DNA from: Candidatus Barnesiella excrementavium
GTDB taxonomy: Bacteria > Bacteroidota > Bacteroidia > Bacteroidales > Barnesiellaceae
Direction: 5' to 3'
Assembly (NCBI GenBank): GCA_019115485.1
Contig: DXDM01000060.1
Location: 1 to 42,739, forward strand
Length of the DNA stretch: 42,739 nt
Shown here: positions 1 to 8,287 of the stretch, in pieces
Layout: each line of letters starts with the position of its first letter
Numbering within the stretch: position 1 is the first letter of the stretch
Notes under the pieces: model-generated
What the model saw: the letters and a program-made list of their open reading frames with translations, nothing else
The model's database searches: none
Told to the model about the DNA's origin: nothing
Translations under genes and position numbers: made by a program

Positions 1-29
1 TTGAATACTATTTTTCTATTACGTCTATC

Positions 30-43
30 GTTAAAATAGGTTA
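30..43 (+). repeat. 14-bp direct repeat, copy 1 (before glycosyltransferase start)
   Basis: The 14 bases gttaaaataggtta end 3 nt before the glycosyltransferase start. The identical 14-mer ends 1 nt before the typA start (1171-1184). Both copies are translation-initiation leaders. The repeat could be a shared ribosome-entry leader or the mark of a past duplication or rearrangement. The window starts just upstream, so more of copy 1 cannot be seen. Confidence 0.6.
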
Positions 44-46
44 CTA

Positions 47-1039
47 ATGGGTCCGTTTTTTTCTATTATTATACCTGTGTATAATGGGGAACAATGCATA
101 GGTCAATGTTTGGATAGCATATATGCGCAAGGTTTATTAGAAGATGATTTCGAGGTTATATGCGTGAATGATGCTTCAACAGACAATACATCAAAAGTAA
201 TTTTAGAGTATGGCCTGTCTCATAAAAATTTACGATTGATTACCCATGAAAAAAATCGTCGACAAGGTGCTGCACGTAATACAGGATTAAGAGCGGCCGC
301 AGGAGAATATATTTTGTATATTGATGCAGATGATGCCTTTATTTCTGATGCATTGCCCCAATTGAAAGAAGAATTGGAAAAGAATAGAGGGATAGACATA
401 TTGAGGTTTAATCATGTGATAGTTAAAAACGGGGAGGTCAAAGAATGTCGGACTCTTTCTGATAGCCAAGAGATAATGTCAGGACGAGATTTTATCAAAA
501 GAAATTCAATTCCGTGGGTACCTTGGCTATGTTCTTATCGTCGTCGGTTTTTGATTGAAAATAATTTGTCCTTTGTAGAAGATGTGCTGTTTGAAGATGC
601 TGATTATGTGATGAATTGTTTGTGTCAGGCAGGGAAAATGAAATATTATTCTCATTTAGTTATTAAGCATGTCTTAGGTATTATTCAAACAACAAATATT
701 AAGAATAATGAAGGGAAAATAAAAGATGTGTTTAAGCTATTAAGTCGAGTGAAGTCCCTTGTAATTAATGAAGAGAAAATAGATAAAGATTCCGCACGAG
801 TTATAATGGGGCATTATGCTTATATGTACAAGAGAAATATTCTTCGATATTGGTGGAGATTGCCATATAAAGATAGGAAAGAGTTGTTAATTCAGAATAA
901 GCCAATGCTACCGTATCAGGATAGATTGATTGCATTTATTGGAGCGTATCCTATGTTGTTTTTATGGTTAAGTGTTATTGCTAAGCCTTTTTTACCAAGT
1001 ATGAGACTTATTTATTTAAAGGTTAAAGGAAGGACCTAA
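47..1039 (+). CDS. Family 2 glycosyltransferase
   Basis: This 330-residue protein probably transfers a sugar from a nucleotide donor during surface polysaccharide synthesis at the cytoplasmic face of the membrane. The N-terminus has the GT-A start FSIIIPVYNGE (about residues 5-15), then VNDASTDNT, the RRQGAARNTGL loop and the metal-binding YIDADDAF (about 91-98). The C-terminal end has a hydrophobic amphipathic stretch (LIAFIGAYPMLFLWLSVIA) that may dock on the membrane. An in-frame stop lies 13 nt upstream of the ATG, so this start or a later one must be used. Base composition is clearly AT-rich compared with everything downstream, as is usual for capsule or O-antigen loci that move horizontally. 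The acceptor and sugar cannot be read from the sequence. Confidence 0.9.
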   Translation: MGPFFSIIIPVYNGEQCIGQCLDSIYAQGLLEDDFEVICVNDASTDNTSKVILEYGLSHKNLRLITHEKNRRQGAARNTGLRAAAGEYILYIDADDAFISDALPQLKEELEKNRGIDILRFNHVIVKNGEVKECRTLSDSQEIMSGRDFIKRNSIPWVPWLCSYRRRFLIENNLSFVEDVLFEDADYVMNCLCQAGKMKYYSHLVIKHVLGIIQTTNIKNNEGKIKDVFKLLSRVKSLVINEEKIDKDSARVIMGHYAYMYKRNILRYWWRLPYKDRKELLIQNKPMLPYQDRLIAFIGAYPMLFLWLSVIAKPFLPSMRLIYLKVKGRT

Positions 1040-1103
1040 TCTTTGAATGTTTGTTGGCTCATACTAAACGATGCGGAGTGATATATCATTTAAAAAAATA
1101 TAG

Positions 1104-1111
1104 TAACTTTG
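1104..1111 (+). promoter_or_regulatory. Promoter -7 box for typA
   Basis: TAACTTTG matches the Bacteroidetes sigma-ABfr -7 consensus TAnnTTTG. No clean TTTG is seen at -33. The implied leader is about 68 nt and ends with the second copy of the 14-bp repeat. Confidence 0.6.
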
Positions 1112-1170
1112 CACCTTGAAACGTAGAGGCCGATGCATGCGTAACTCGCGTTGCGTGGGTCATTTACTTG

Positions 1171-1184
1171 GTTAAAATAGGTTA
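1171..1184 (+). repeat. 14-bp direct repeat, copy 2 (before typA start)
   Basis: Identical to bases 30-43. It ends one base before the typA ATG and overlaps where a ribosome-binding site would be. Confidence 0.6.
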
Positions 1185-1185
1185 T

Positions 1186-2985
1186 ATGCAGAAAATCAGA
1201 AACATTGCGATTATCGCTCACGTCGACCACGGCAAGACGACGCTGGTGGACAAAATGCTTTTGGCCGGACACCTTTTTCGCGAGAACCAGAACTCCGGAG
1301 AGTTGATATTGGATAATAATGATTTGGAACGGGAACGAGGTATCACGATTCTCTCCAAGAATGTTTCTATTCGGTACAAAGATTACAAAATCAATATTAT
1401 AGATACTCCGGGGCACTCCGATTTCGGTGGTGAGGTGGAGCGTGTGCTCAACATGGCTGACGGCTGTCTGCTGCTGGTCGATGCCTTCGAGGGTCCCATG
1501 CCGCAAACCCGTTTCGTGTTGCAGAAGGCTATCGAGATAGGGTTGAAGCCTATCGTGGTTATCAATAAGGTGGATAAGCCGAATTGCCGCCCCGACGAGG
1601 TGCAGGAGATGGTGCTCGACCTCATGTTCAGCCTCGATGCCACCGAAGACCAGCTCGATTTCCCCACCATATACGGTTCGGCCAAGCAGGGCTGGTTCTC
1701 GACCGACTGGCGTAAACCGACCGACAACATTACCCCACTGCTCGATGCCATCATCAAATACATTCCCGAACCGCAACATCTCGAAGGTACGCCCCAGATG
1801 CTGATTACCTCGCTCGATTATTCGTCGTATGTAGGCCGTATCGCTGTGGGTCGTGTGCATCGCGGTGTGTTGAAGGAGGGCATGGAGGTTGCTTTGTGCA
1901 AGAAAGACGGCTCGACGGTGAAACAGCGCATCAAGGAGCTCGACGTGTTCGAGGGTATGGGCCGCACCAAAGTGCAGTCGGTAGAGTCGGGCGATATTTG
2001 CGCCCTCGTGGGTATCGAGAATTTCGAAATTGGCGATACCATTGCCGATGCCAATGAGCCTGAGGCGCTGCCTCGTATCGCCATCGACGAGCCCACGATG
2101 TCGATGCTGTTCACGATTAACGATTCGCCCTTCTTCGGGAAGGACGGTAAATATGTCACGTCGCGTCACATTGCCGACCGTTTGAAACGAGAGCTCGACA
2201 AGAATCTGGCTCTGCGTGTGGAGCGGGGCGACAGTGACGATGCCTGGACGGTCTATGGCCGTGGCGTGTTGCACTTGTCGGTCTTGATTGAGACGATGCG
2301 CCGCGAGGGTTACGAGTTGCAGGTAGGTCAGCCGCAGGTAATCATCAAGGAGATTGACGGGCAGAAATGCGAACCGGTCGAGTTGCTTACCATCAACCTG
2401 CCCGAGGAGTATGCCAGCAAGATTATCGATATGGTAACCCGCCGCAAGGGCGAGATGGTGTCGATGACCACGCAGAACGACCGCATACACATCGAGTTTC
2501 AAATTCCTTCGCGCGGCATCATCGGGTTGCGCACCAATGTTCTGACGGCTTCGGCTGGCGAGGCCATCATGGCACACCGCTTCCTCGAATATCAACCGTG
2601 GAAGGGCAATATCGATCGCCGTACCAACGGTTCGCTCATCGCCATGGAGTCGGGCACGGCCTATGCCTATGCCATCGACAAGCTGCAAGATCGCGGTCGT
2701 TTCTTCATCTTCCCGCAAGAGGAGGTCTATGCCGGTCAGGTAGTGGGCGAGAATGCCAAGGAGAACGACATTGTGGTCAATGTGACCAAGTCGAAGAAGT
2801 TGACCAACATGCGTGCATCGGGTGCCGACGACAAGGCTCATATCGTTCCGCCGGTTATTTTCAGCCTGGAAGAGGCGCTTGAATACATCAAGGAAGATGA
2901 ATATGTCGAGGTAACTCCCCATCACTTGCGCCTGCGCAAGATTATTCTCGACGAGACCGAGCGCAAGCGGGCCAACCGTTCCTGA
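1186..2985 (+). CDS. typA: Translational GTPase TypA/BipA
   Basis: A 599-residue ribosome-binding GTPase of the EF-G/LepA superfamily that supports ribosome assembly and stress or cold adaptation. The G domain is clear: AHVDHGKTT (P-loop, residues 11-19), the RGIT switch region, DTPGHSDF and NKVDK. EF-Tu-like domain 2, the EF-G-like domains and the BipA C-terminal domain follow ([36 protein letters not shown]). The ATG at 1186 gives the usual family N-terminus [14 protein letters not shown] at 1168 would add six residues not normal for the family. The gene has its own promoter and terminator, so it appears monocistronic. Confidence 0.97.
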   Translation: MQKIRNIAIIAHVDHGKTTLVDKMLLAGHLFRENQNSGELILDNNDLERERGITILSKNVSIRYKDYKINIIDTPGHSDFGGEVERVLNMADGCLLLVDAFEGPMPQTRFVLQKAIEIGLKPIVVINKVDKPNCRPDEVQEMVLDLMFSLDATEDQLDFPTIYGSAKQGWFSTDWRKPTDNITPLLDAIIKYIPEPQHLEGTPQMLITSLDYSSYVGRIAVGRVHRGVLKEGMEVALCKKDGSTVKQRIKELDVFEGMGRTKVQSVESGDICALVGIENFEIGDTIADANEPEALPRIAIDEPTMSMLFTINDSPFFGKDGKYVTSRHIADRLKRELDKNLALRVERGDSDDAWTVYGRGVLHLSVLIETMRREGYELQVGQPQVIIKEIDGQKCEPVELLTINLPEEYASKIIDMVTRRKGEMVSMTTQNDRIHIEFQIPSRGIIGLRTNVLTASAGEAIMAHRFLEYQPWKGNIDRRTNGSLIAMESGTAYAYAIDKLQDRGRFFIFPQEEVYAGQVVGENAKENDIVVNVTKSKKLTNMRASGADDKAHIVPPVIFSLEEALEYIKEDEYVEVTPHHLRLRKIILDETERKRANRS

Positions 2986-3011
2986 GAAATCCATCAGACT
3001 TTTAGGATACA

Positions 3012-3054
3012 GAGAGGGGTGCGAAACTGGTTTCGTGCCCCTCTTCTTTTTTTC
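3012..3054 (+). terminator. Rho-independent terminator of typA
   Basis: A 15-bp stem (3012-3026 with 3031-3045, including G-U pairs) closes a 4-nt loop (ctgg) and is followed by a T-rich tail. It starts about 25 nt after the typA stop. Confidence 0.85.
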
Positions 3055-3140
3055 TGGGTTGGGGTGGCCGCCGGTTTGCCGAAAATTGAGTATCTTCACC
3101 GACGGGTTGGCCGGACAAGTCCCGGTACCGGAATGACTGT

Positions 3141-4109
3141 ATGGAGAAGAAACGTGCCAAGAACAACCGAACCGTGACGATTACCCCCGACGAGGTGGCG
3201 GCGTTGAGCCGCTCGATTACGCAGGCCGGGGCGATAACCGACGGTTTCGATTTCGACAACCGGATTATTCGGGGCGACCTCCTGACGGTGCTCGACCGTA
3301 TCCCCGATCACCTGGCCGATCTCATTATCGTCGACCCTCCCTACAATCTGTCGAAGAATTTCCACGGCGTGAACTTTCAAGCCCGTTCGCAAGAGGCCTA
3401 TCTGGACTATCTGCGCAGTTGGTTCCACCGGGTGTGCGAGAAGCTGAAACCTACCGGGTCGCTCTACCTGTGCGGCGACTGGCGATGCACCGCCGTCTTG
3501 CAGACGGTGATGGACGAGGAGCTTACGGTGCTCAACCGCATCACCTGGCAGCGCGAGAAGGGCAAGGGGGCCCGTCAGAACTGGAAGAACGGCATGGAGG
3601 ATATCTGGTATGGGGTGAAGGACAAACGTCACTACTATTTCAATGTCGAGGCGGTGAAGCAGAAGCGGCGGGTGCTGGCGCCTTACCGGCAGAACGGGAA
3701 ACCCAAGGATTGGGAGGAGACCGACCGGGGGAATTTCCGCCTCACCTATCCTTCGAATTTTTGGGACGATATCAGCATTCCCTTCTGGTCGATGCCCGAG
3801 AATACCGACCACCCTACGCAGAAGCCCGAGAAGCTCTATGCCAAGTTGATTCTGGCCTCGTCGCGCGAGGGCGACCTCGTCTTCGATCCCTTCCTGGGGA
3901 GCGGTACCGCGGCCGTGGTGGCCAAGAAGCTGAACCGCCGCTATCTGGGGGTGGAGCTGAATGAGGAGTATTGCCTGTGGGCGGCCAAGCGGCTAAGCCT
4001 GGCCGAGCGCGACCCGTCGATTCAAGGTTATGCCGACGGGGTATTTTGGGAGCGCAATACGCTGGCCGAGCAAAAAGCGCATACGGGGACGTCGACTGAC
4101 TGCGGTTGA
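3141..4109 (+). CDS. Solitary beta-class DNA methyltransferase (N6-adenine/N4-cytosine)
   Basis: A 322-residue AdoMet-dependent DNA amino-methyltransferase. Catalytic motif IV, DPPYNL (residues 65-70), precedes the AdoMet-binding motif FDPFLGSG (248-255). This order defines the beta class. HPTQKP (224-229) and VELNEEY fit this class. No restriction endonuclease, specificity subunit or phage gene is nearby, so it looks like an orphan methylase used for regulation or cell-cycle marking, or a decayed restriction-modification remnant. The target sequence cannot be predicted from the sequence. It converges on cdaA, with 23 nt between the stop codons. Confidence 0.88.
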   Translation: MEKKRAKNNRTVTITPDEVAALSRSITQAGAITDGFDFDNRIIRGDLLTVLDRIPDHLADLIIVDPPYNLSKNFHGVNFQARSQEAYLDYLRSWFHRVCEKLKPTGSLYLCGDWRCTAVLQTVMDEELTVLNRITWQREKGKGARQNWKNGMEDIWYGVKDKRHYYFNVEAVKQKRRVLAPYRQNGKPKDWEETDRGNFRLTYPSNFWDDISIPFWSMPENTDHPTQKPEKLYAKLILASSREGDLVFDPFLGSGTAAVVAKKLNRRYLGVELNEEYCLWAAKRLSLAERDPSIQGYADGVFWERNTLAEQKAHTGTSTDCG

Positions 4110-4132
4110 CGCCTTCTGTTGGCGCAGGGCAC

Positions 4133-4897
4133 TTAGTCGATAGCCTCCTGTACCAGCATGCGTTCCAGGTCCTTACCCGATATTTTGGTGGTGATTTTGC
4201 CGTTGTGGGCGAGTGAGATGTTACCCGTCTCTTCCGACACGACGATGGCCAGTGCATCGGTTACCTCGGTAATGCCCAGGGCCGAGCGGTGACGCAGTCC
4301 CATCGATTTGGGAATCTTGTTGTTGTGTGATACCGGCAAGATGCAGGCCGCGGCGGCAATGCGGTCGTTGGCAATGATGAGGGCTCCGTCGTGCAGCGGG
4401 CTGTTCTTGAAGAAGATATTCTCGATAAGCCGGGCGTTCACGTTGGCATTGATGGTGTCGCCGGTGTTCTTGTAGTTGTCGAGCGATACCCCCTGCTCGA
4501 TGACGATGAGGGCGCCTGTCTTGGTCTTGGCCATGTTCATGCAGGCATAGACGACCGGTATGATGTAGGGTTTTTCGCCCTGTTCCTTGTGTTTGAGGAA
4601 GAAGTTGAAAAAGAACCGCCATCGCTTGTGGGAGCCCAGTTGCACGAGAAACCGTTTGATTTCGTCCTGGAACAGAATGACGAGAATGAGCAGACCCACG
4701 CTCATGAACTTGTCCATGATGGAGCCGATGAGCCGCATGTCGAGTATCTGTTTGACCACAATCCATACCCCCACGAAGGCCAGCACCCCGGTAAAGATGC
4801 TTATCGTACCCGACTCCTTCATCATCTTGTAGAGGGTGTAGAGCAGCAGGGCTACGATGAGTATGTCGATGATGTCTTTTATGCCGAATGAAAACAT
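4133..4897 (-). CDS. cdaA: Diadenylate cyclase CdaA (c-di-AMP synthase)
   Basis: Makes cyclic di-AMP from two ATP at the membrane. The 254 residues hold three N-terminal membrane helices (about 8-24, 32-50, 65-77), then the DisA_N catalytic domain with both signatures: DGA (170-172, in SPLHDGALII) and RHR (202-204, in GLRHRSALGI). The ATG lies 1 nt after the folP stop, so the two are co-transcribed and probably translationally coupled. No YbbR/CdaR regulator or GlmM gene is adjacent, unlike in Firmicutes. Confidence 0.95.
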   Translation of the reverse strand: MFSFGIKDIIDILIVALLLYTLYKMMKESGTISIFTGVLAFVGVWIVVKQILDMRLIGSIMDKFMSVGLLILVILFQDEIKRFLVQLGSHKRWRFFFNFFLKHKEQGEKPYIIPVVYACMNMAKTKTGALIVIEQGVSLDNYKNTGDTINANVNARLIENIFFKNSPLHDGALIIANDRIAAAACILPVSHNNKIPKSMGLRHRSALGITEVTDALAIVVSEETGNISLAHNGKITTKISGKDLERMLVQEAID

Positions 4898-4898
4898 G

Positions 4899-5765
4899 TT
4901 ATTCTGTCGATTGTAAGGTTTTGGAAACTAGGTTGATTGTCTCGACGGCCGCTTTGACGTCGTGTACCCGCAAGATGTGAGCCCCTCCCAGCAGGGCCAG
5001 CGTGTTGAGCACTGTGGTGCCGTTGAGACTCTCGTCGGGCGTCGAGCCCAGCAGTTTGTATATCATCGATTTGCGTGAGATACCTACCAGCAGGGGCAGG
5101 CCGATGCGCGCAAATTCGTCGAGCCGGTTCATGAGCCGGTAGTTGTCGTCGAGGGTTTTGCTGAACCCGAAGCCCGGGTCGATGATGATGTCGTTCACCC
5201 CGAGGCTTTCGAGCCGGGCGATGCGCTCGGCAAAGTAGTAGAGCATTTCGGCGATAAGGTGGTCGTAGTGCGTTTGCTGCATCATCGTCTGGGGCGAGCC
5301 CTTCATGTGCATGAGGATATAGGCCGTTTTGAGTTCGGCCACGGTCTCGAACATGTGCGGATCGAGTTCGCCGCCCGAGATGTCGTTGATGATTTGTACC
5401 CCGTATTCCCGCACGCAGCGGGCGGCCACATCGGCCCGGAAGGTGTCGACCGATACATGGGCCTGCGGATAGAGCCGGCGAATGATTTCGAGTCCTGTGG
5501 CCAGGCGGCGCATCTCCTCGTCGGGGGTGATGTCGGTAGCCTGAGGCCGTGATGAGTAGGCGCCGATGTCGATGATGTCGGCCCCCTCGTTGACCATCTG
5601 GCGTACCCGGGCGGCAATCTGCTCTCGTTCGGGAGTGCGGCTGCCAGCATAAAATGAGTCGGGGGTTACGTTGAGAATACCCATAACCAGGGGCTTCGAC
5701 AGCGAAAGGAGTTCGCCCCCGAGATTCAACGATAGTGGTTTTCTCTGTACGTTCCGAAACATCAT
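4899..5765 (-). CDS. folP: Dihydropteroate synthase
   Basis: Condenses p-aminobenzoate with dihydropterin pyrophosphate in folate synthesis; it is the sulfonamide target. The first signature MGILNVTPDSF is at about residues 28-38, followed by DIGAYSSRP, IINDISGG, IDPGFGFSKT and the substrate-binding VGISRKSMI. About 288 residues, normal length. An ATG at 5765 or 5762 begins the protein; a GTG at 5771 is possible but less likely. It is the first gene of a folP-cdaA operon, an arrangement common in Bacteroidetes. Confidence 0.95.
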   Translation of the reverse strand: MMFRNVQRKPLSLNLGGELLSLSKPLVMGILNVTPDSFYAGSRTPEREQIAARVRQMVNEGADIIDIGAYSSRPQATDITPDEEMRRLATGLEIIRRLYPQAHVSVDTFRADVAARCVREYGVQIINDISGGELDPHMFETVAELKTAYILMHMKGSPQTMMQQTHYDHLIAEMLYYFAERIARLESLGVNDIIIDPGFGFSKTLDDNYRLMNRLDEFARIGLPLLVGISRKSMIYKLLGSTPDESLNGTTVLNTLALLGGAHILRVHDVKAAVETINLVSKTLQSTE

Positions 5766-5845
5766 ATACACAATCTCTTACAGCTCCCGGAGGCATTGCC
5801 GAGCGATTCGGCTTGCCTCGGTGTCGATGGACTTCTTTAATTAAG

Positions 5846-5853
5846 CGAAGATA
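5846..5853 (-). promoter_or_regulatory. Possible -7 box for folP-cdaA
   Basis: TATCTTCG on the minus strand fits TAnnTTTG except for one base (TTCG). It lies about 80 nt upstream of folP and downstream of the preceding transcription unit's terminator. No -33 TTTG was found. Confidence 0.4.
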
Positions 5854-5887
5854 ACTCTTTTTGTTGAATGGTGCGGTATGATTTCGG

Positions 5888-5911
5888 CAAAAACTTTGCT
5901 GCGGCAGCAAG
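5888..5911 (-). terminator. Terminator of the symporter operon
   Basis: On the minus strand a 6-bp stem (ttgctg/cagcaa) with a 3-nt loop is followed two bases later by five Ts. It lies about 32 nt after the stop of the small membrane protein gene. Confidence 0.6.
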
Positions 5912-5942
5912 CCTTTACTCTCGGACGGTCGGCAAGGGGGTG

Positions 5943-6233
5943 TTACTCTTCGCGGGGAACCGGGTCCAGCTTTTTAGGCTGTCGGGGTTCTCGTGCGGTA
6001 GATGAGCGCTTCTTCCCGTCCTTGGGCTCTCTCTCACGGAGCGAATTGCCAAACTCCTTCAACTCTTGTTGAAAGGACGCTTGCTCGGTGGTATTGGTTT
6101 CACTCTCCCGTGCCGGCAGGTATTGCCGGACGAGACGTGTCCCGATGAGAAGCACCAGGACGATGGCCAGCCACAGGGTAGCCCGCCGTTCACCCTTCGA
6201 GAGGTTGAAGTAGGAGTCGTGCCGCAGAGCCAT
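5943..6233 (-). CDS. Short membrane-anchored protein, N-terminus like Bacteroidales helix-hairpin-helix (ComEA-like) proteins
   Basis: A 96-residue protein of unproven function. It begins MALRHDSYFNLSKGERRA and has one membrane helix (about residues 18-33, LWLAIVLVLLIGTRL), then a charged, low-complexity tail ending KKLDPVPREE. The N-terminal SKGERR-plus-helix pattern recalls Bacteroidetes helix-hairpin-helix proteins of about 300 residues (from memory). Here the protein stops before any HhH repeat, and too little room remains before folP for one. The ATG follows the symporter stop by 1 nt, indicating coupling. It may be a truncated relative or an unrelated small accessory protein. Confidence 0.6.
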   Translation of the reverse strand: MALRHDSYFNLSKGERRATLWLAIVLVLLIGTRLVRQYLPARESETNTTEQASFQQELKEFGNSLREREPKDGKKRSSTAREPRQPKKLDPVPREE

Positions 6234-6234
6234 G

Positions 6235-7578
6235 TCAGATGATACCGAATCCCGACAGGAAGATGAGTATGATGATAATCGGGGCAATATACTTGATGCA
6301 GAAGAAGATGGCGCTGAACAGCGGCTCGTGCAACTTGTTGCGGTTGGTGAGCTCCTCGCGTGAGATATTCTTCTTCAAGAACCAGCCGATGAAGATGCTG
6401 ATGAGCAGCCCGCCCATGGGTAGCAAGATGATGGCCGAGAAGTAGTCGCAGGCGTCGAAAAGGGTTTTCCCGAAGATGCGAATGTCGCTCCACGAACCTA
6501 TCGACAGCGAACAGATGGTGCTGAGCACGGCGATGACGAGCATCATGACGCGCGTGGCTTTCTGGCGGCTCATGTTCATGTAGTTGATGAGGAAGGCGAT
6601 GGAGACCTCGAAGAGCGATACCGTCGAGGTGAGCGCCGCCACCGTGAGCAGCAGGAAGAAGAGTGTAGACCACAGGGCCGATACGGGCATCTGGTTGAAG
6701 ACGTTGGGTAGCGTGACAAACACCAGGTCGGGACCCGCTACGGGGTCGAGTCCGCAGGAGAATACGGCCGGGAAGATGATGACGCCGGAGAGTATGGCCA
6801 CCGAGGTGTCGAGTATGGCCACCGTCGTGGCCGTCTTAATCAGGTGGGTCTTGGCCGTGAAGTAGGAGGAGTAGGTGATGAGGATACCCATGCCCAGACT
6901 CAGCGAGAAGAAGGCTTGCCCCATGGCCCGTATGATGACTTGCGGGGTAATCTTGGAGAAGTCGGGGTGCAGGAAGAAGGAGAGTCCTTCGCCCGAACCT
7001 GGCAGGGTGAGCGAGCGCACGCAGAAGACAAGCAGTATGACGAAAAGCAGCGGCATGAGTATGTTCGACATCTTCTCGATACCCTTCTGTACCCCTCGCG
7101 ACAGAATAATATAGTTGATAAACAGGAAGATATAAGTCCACAGTAGCGGGCGGAAATCACTTTGGATAAAAGTATTCTGCTCGGCTCTGAATTCGGCGGC
7201 GGTCTTTCCCGTCAGGTCGTTGGTGAAGGCGCGGAAGAGGTATTCGAGGGTCCAGCCCGAGATGACCAGGTAGTAGCCCAAGATGAGTACCGAGGCCAAT
7301 ATGCCGATGTAGCCTATATAGTGCCAGCGGCTGCCGGGACGTAGTTTGCGGAAGGCATCGACCGTGTCGCTCTTGGAGCGCCGTCCGATGATGAACTCGG
7401 CACACATGACCGGTATGCCCAATATCAGTACACACAAAATATAAACTATCAGAAAGGCACCACCGCCGTTCATGCCGGCTTCGTAAGGGAAGCGCCAGAT
7501 GTTACCTAAGCCTACTGCCGAACCCACTGTGGTGGCGATAATGCCCAGTTTGGTTGCAAATTTTACTTGTTCTCCCAT
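6235..7578 (-). CDS. Sodium-dependent transporter, neurotransmitter:sodium symporter (SNF/NSS) family
   Basis: A 447-residue multi-spanning inner-membrane symporter that probably couples Na+ entry to amino-acid uptake. The family TM1 signature is clear (GSAVGLGNIWRFPYEAG, residues about 19-35), with the GGGAF loop next. TM6 unwinding and TM8 regions follow (SLSLGMGILITYSSY; LLTVAALTSTVSLFEV). Length fits the bacterial LeuT-like family. Substrate cannot be told from sequence alone. It is the first gene of a two-gene unit with the small membrane protein. Confidence 0.93.
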   Translation of the reverse strand: MGEQVKFATKLGIIATTVGSAVGLGNIWRFPYEAGMNGGGAFLIVYILCVLILGIPVMCAEFIIGRRSKSDTVDAFRKLRPGSRWHYIGYIGILASVLILGYYLVISGWTLEYLFRAFTNDLTGKTAAEFRAEQNTFIQSDFRPLLWTYIFLFINYIILSRGVQKGIEKMSNILMPLLFVILLVFCVRSLTLPGSGEGLSFFLHPDFSKITPQVIIRAMGQAFFSLSLGMGILITYSSYFTAKTHLIKTATTVAILDTSVAILSGVIIFPAVFSCGLDPVAGPDLVFVTLPNVFNQMPVSALWSTLFFLLLTVAALTSTVSLFEVSIAFLINYMNMSRQKATRVMMLVIAVLSTICSLSIGSWSDIRIFGKTLFDACDYFSAIILLPMGGLLISIFIGWFLKKNISREELTNRNKLHEPLFSAIFFCIKYIAPIIIILIFLSGFGII

Positions 7579-7604
7579 TTCGGTTTTATCTCAAAATACA
7601 ACTG

Positions 7605-7638
7605 CAAAAGTATAAAATTTAAATTTATTCATTTGCAA
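7605..7638 (-). promoter_or_regulatory. Promoter of the NSS symporter
   Basis: On the minus strand the -7 box is TACTTTTG (7605-7612) and TTTG lies at 7635-7638. The spacer is 22 nt, slightly long. The implied start is about 20 nt upstream of the ATG. Confidence 0.65.
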
Positions 7639-7744
7639 AAAGTGTCGATAAAAAAGAGTTTGACCTGTTTTTATATAAAAATGTAATTGTTGCAAATCCG
7701 TGTGGCCGGGCGTAATCTTGGTGATTCTGGGTCGGTTGCGCTCG

Positions 7745-7776
7745 TTTGGTTTTGCCGGAGGTAAGCATTATCTTTG
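7745..7776 (+). promoter_or_regulatory. Promoter of the VanZ-like gene
   Basis: TTTG (7745-7748) and TATCTTTG (7769-7776) are 20 nt apart, the ideal Bacteroidetes -33/-7 arrangement. The implied leader is about 75 nt. It is divergent from the symporter promoter. Confidence 0.75.
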
Positions 7777-7858
7777 CACACAATCGACCAAAAAGGAATC
7801 ACCTCGGTCGACCTTTTGAAAGAGAAATATGTTTTATCCTTAAAAGAGTCAGAAACGT

Positions 7859-8287
7859 ATGCGTTTTTTCAAGATTTGGCCTTTTGTTCCCACCCTGTTT
7901 GTATTCCTGGTCATCGCCTATCTCTCACTGGCCAGGGATCCGATACACGCCGATAGGATACACCTTTTTGAAGGGGCTGACAAAGTGGTACATGGCTGCA
8001 TGTACCTGGGACTGGTTGTGGTGGGGTGTTACGATATGTATCGTCTGGGATTTCGGTTTACCCCGCGACGACTGGCGCTGTGGCTGTTTGTGGCGATAGC
8101 GTGGGGCGGAGTGATGGAGTTGTTGCAGGGGGCGATGGGGCTGGGACGCAGTGCCGATTGGTTTGATTTCCTGGCCAATAGCTGCGGAGCGTTGTCGGGG
8201 CTTCTGTTGGGTGTATGGGGGATACCGCGGCTTTTCCGCCGGTACAAGGGGAAGCTTCTATTCCATGTCGTCGATGATTTCCGCTAA
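7859..8287 (+). CDS. VanZ-like family membrane protein
   Basis: A 142-residue integral membrane protein with about four helices and the VanZ-like signature: a charged loop before helix 2 (ADKVVHGCMYLGL) and WGGVMELLQ in helix 3, followed by ADWFDFLANSCGALSG. VanZ-like proteins are common; the founder gives low-level teicoplanin resistance but most members have no known role. Its last 30 nt overlap the end of the convergent MerR gene. Confidence 0.85.
   Translation: MRFFKIWPFVPTLFVFLVIAYLSLARDPIHADRIHLFEGADKVVHGCMYLGLVVVGCYDMYRLGFRFTPRRLALWLFVAIAWGGVMELLQGAMGLGRSADWFDFLANSCGALSGLLLGVWGIPRLFRRYKGKLLFHVVDDFR

Noticed and set aside
1168-1185. TTG start for typA
   Set aside because: Adds six residues not usual in BipA and covers the leader repeat; ATG at 1186 gives the standard N-terminus.
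1090-3099. Long open frame antisense to typA
   Set aside because: It lies wholly opposite a clear typA gene, has no domain features and a low-complexity His/Arg/Leu-rich composition; an effect of codon bias.
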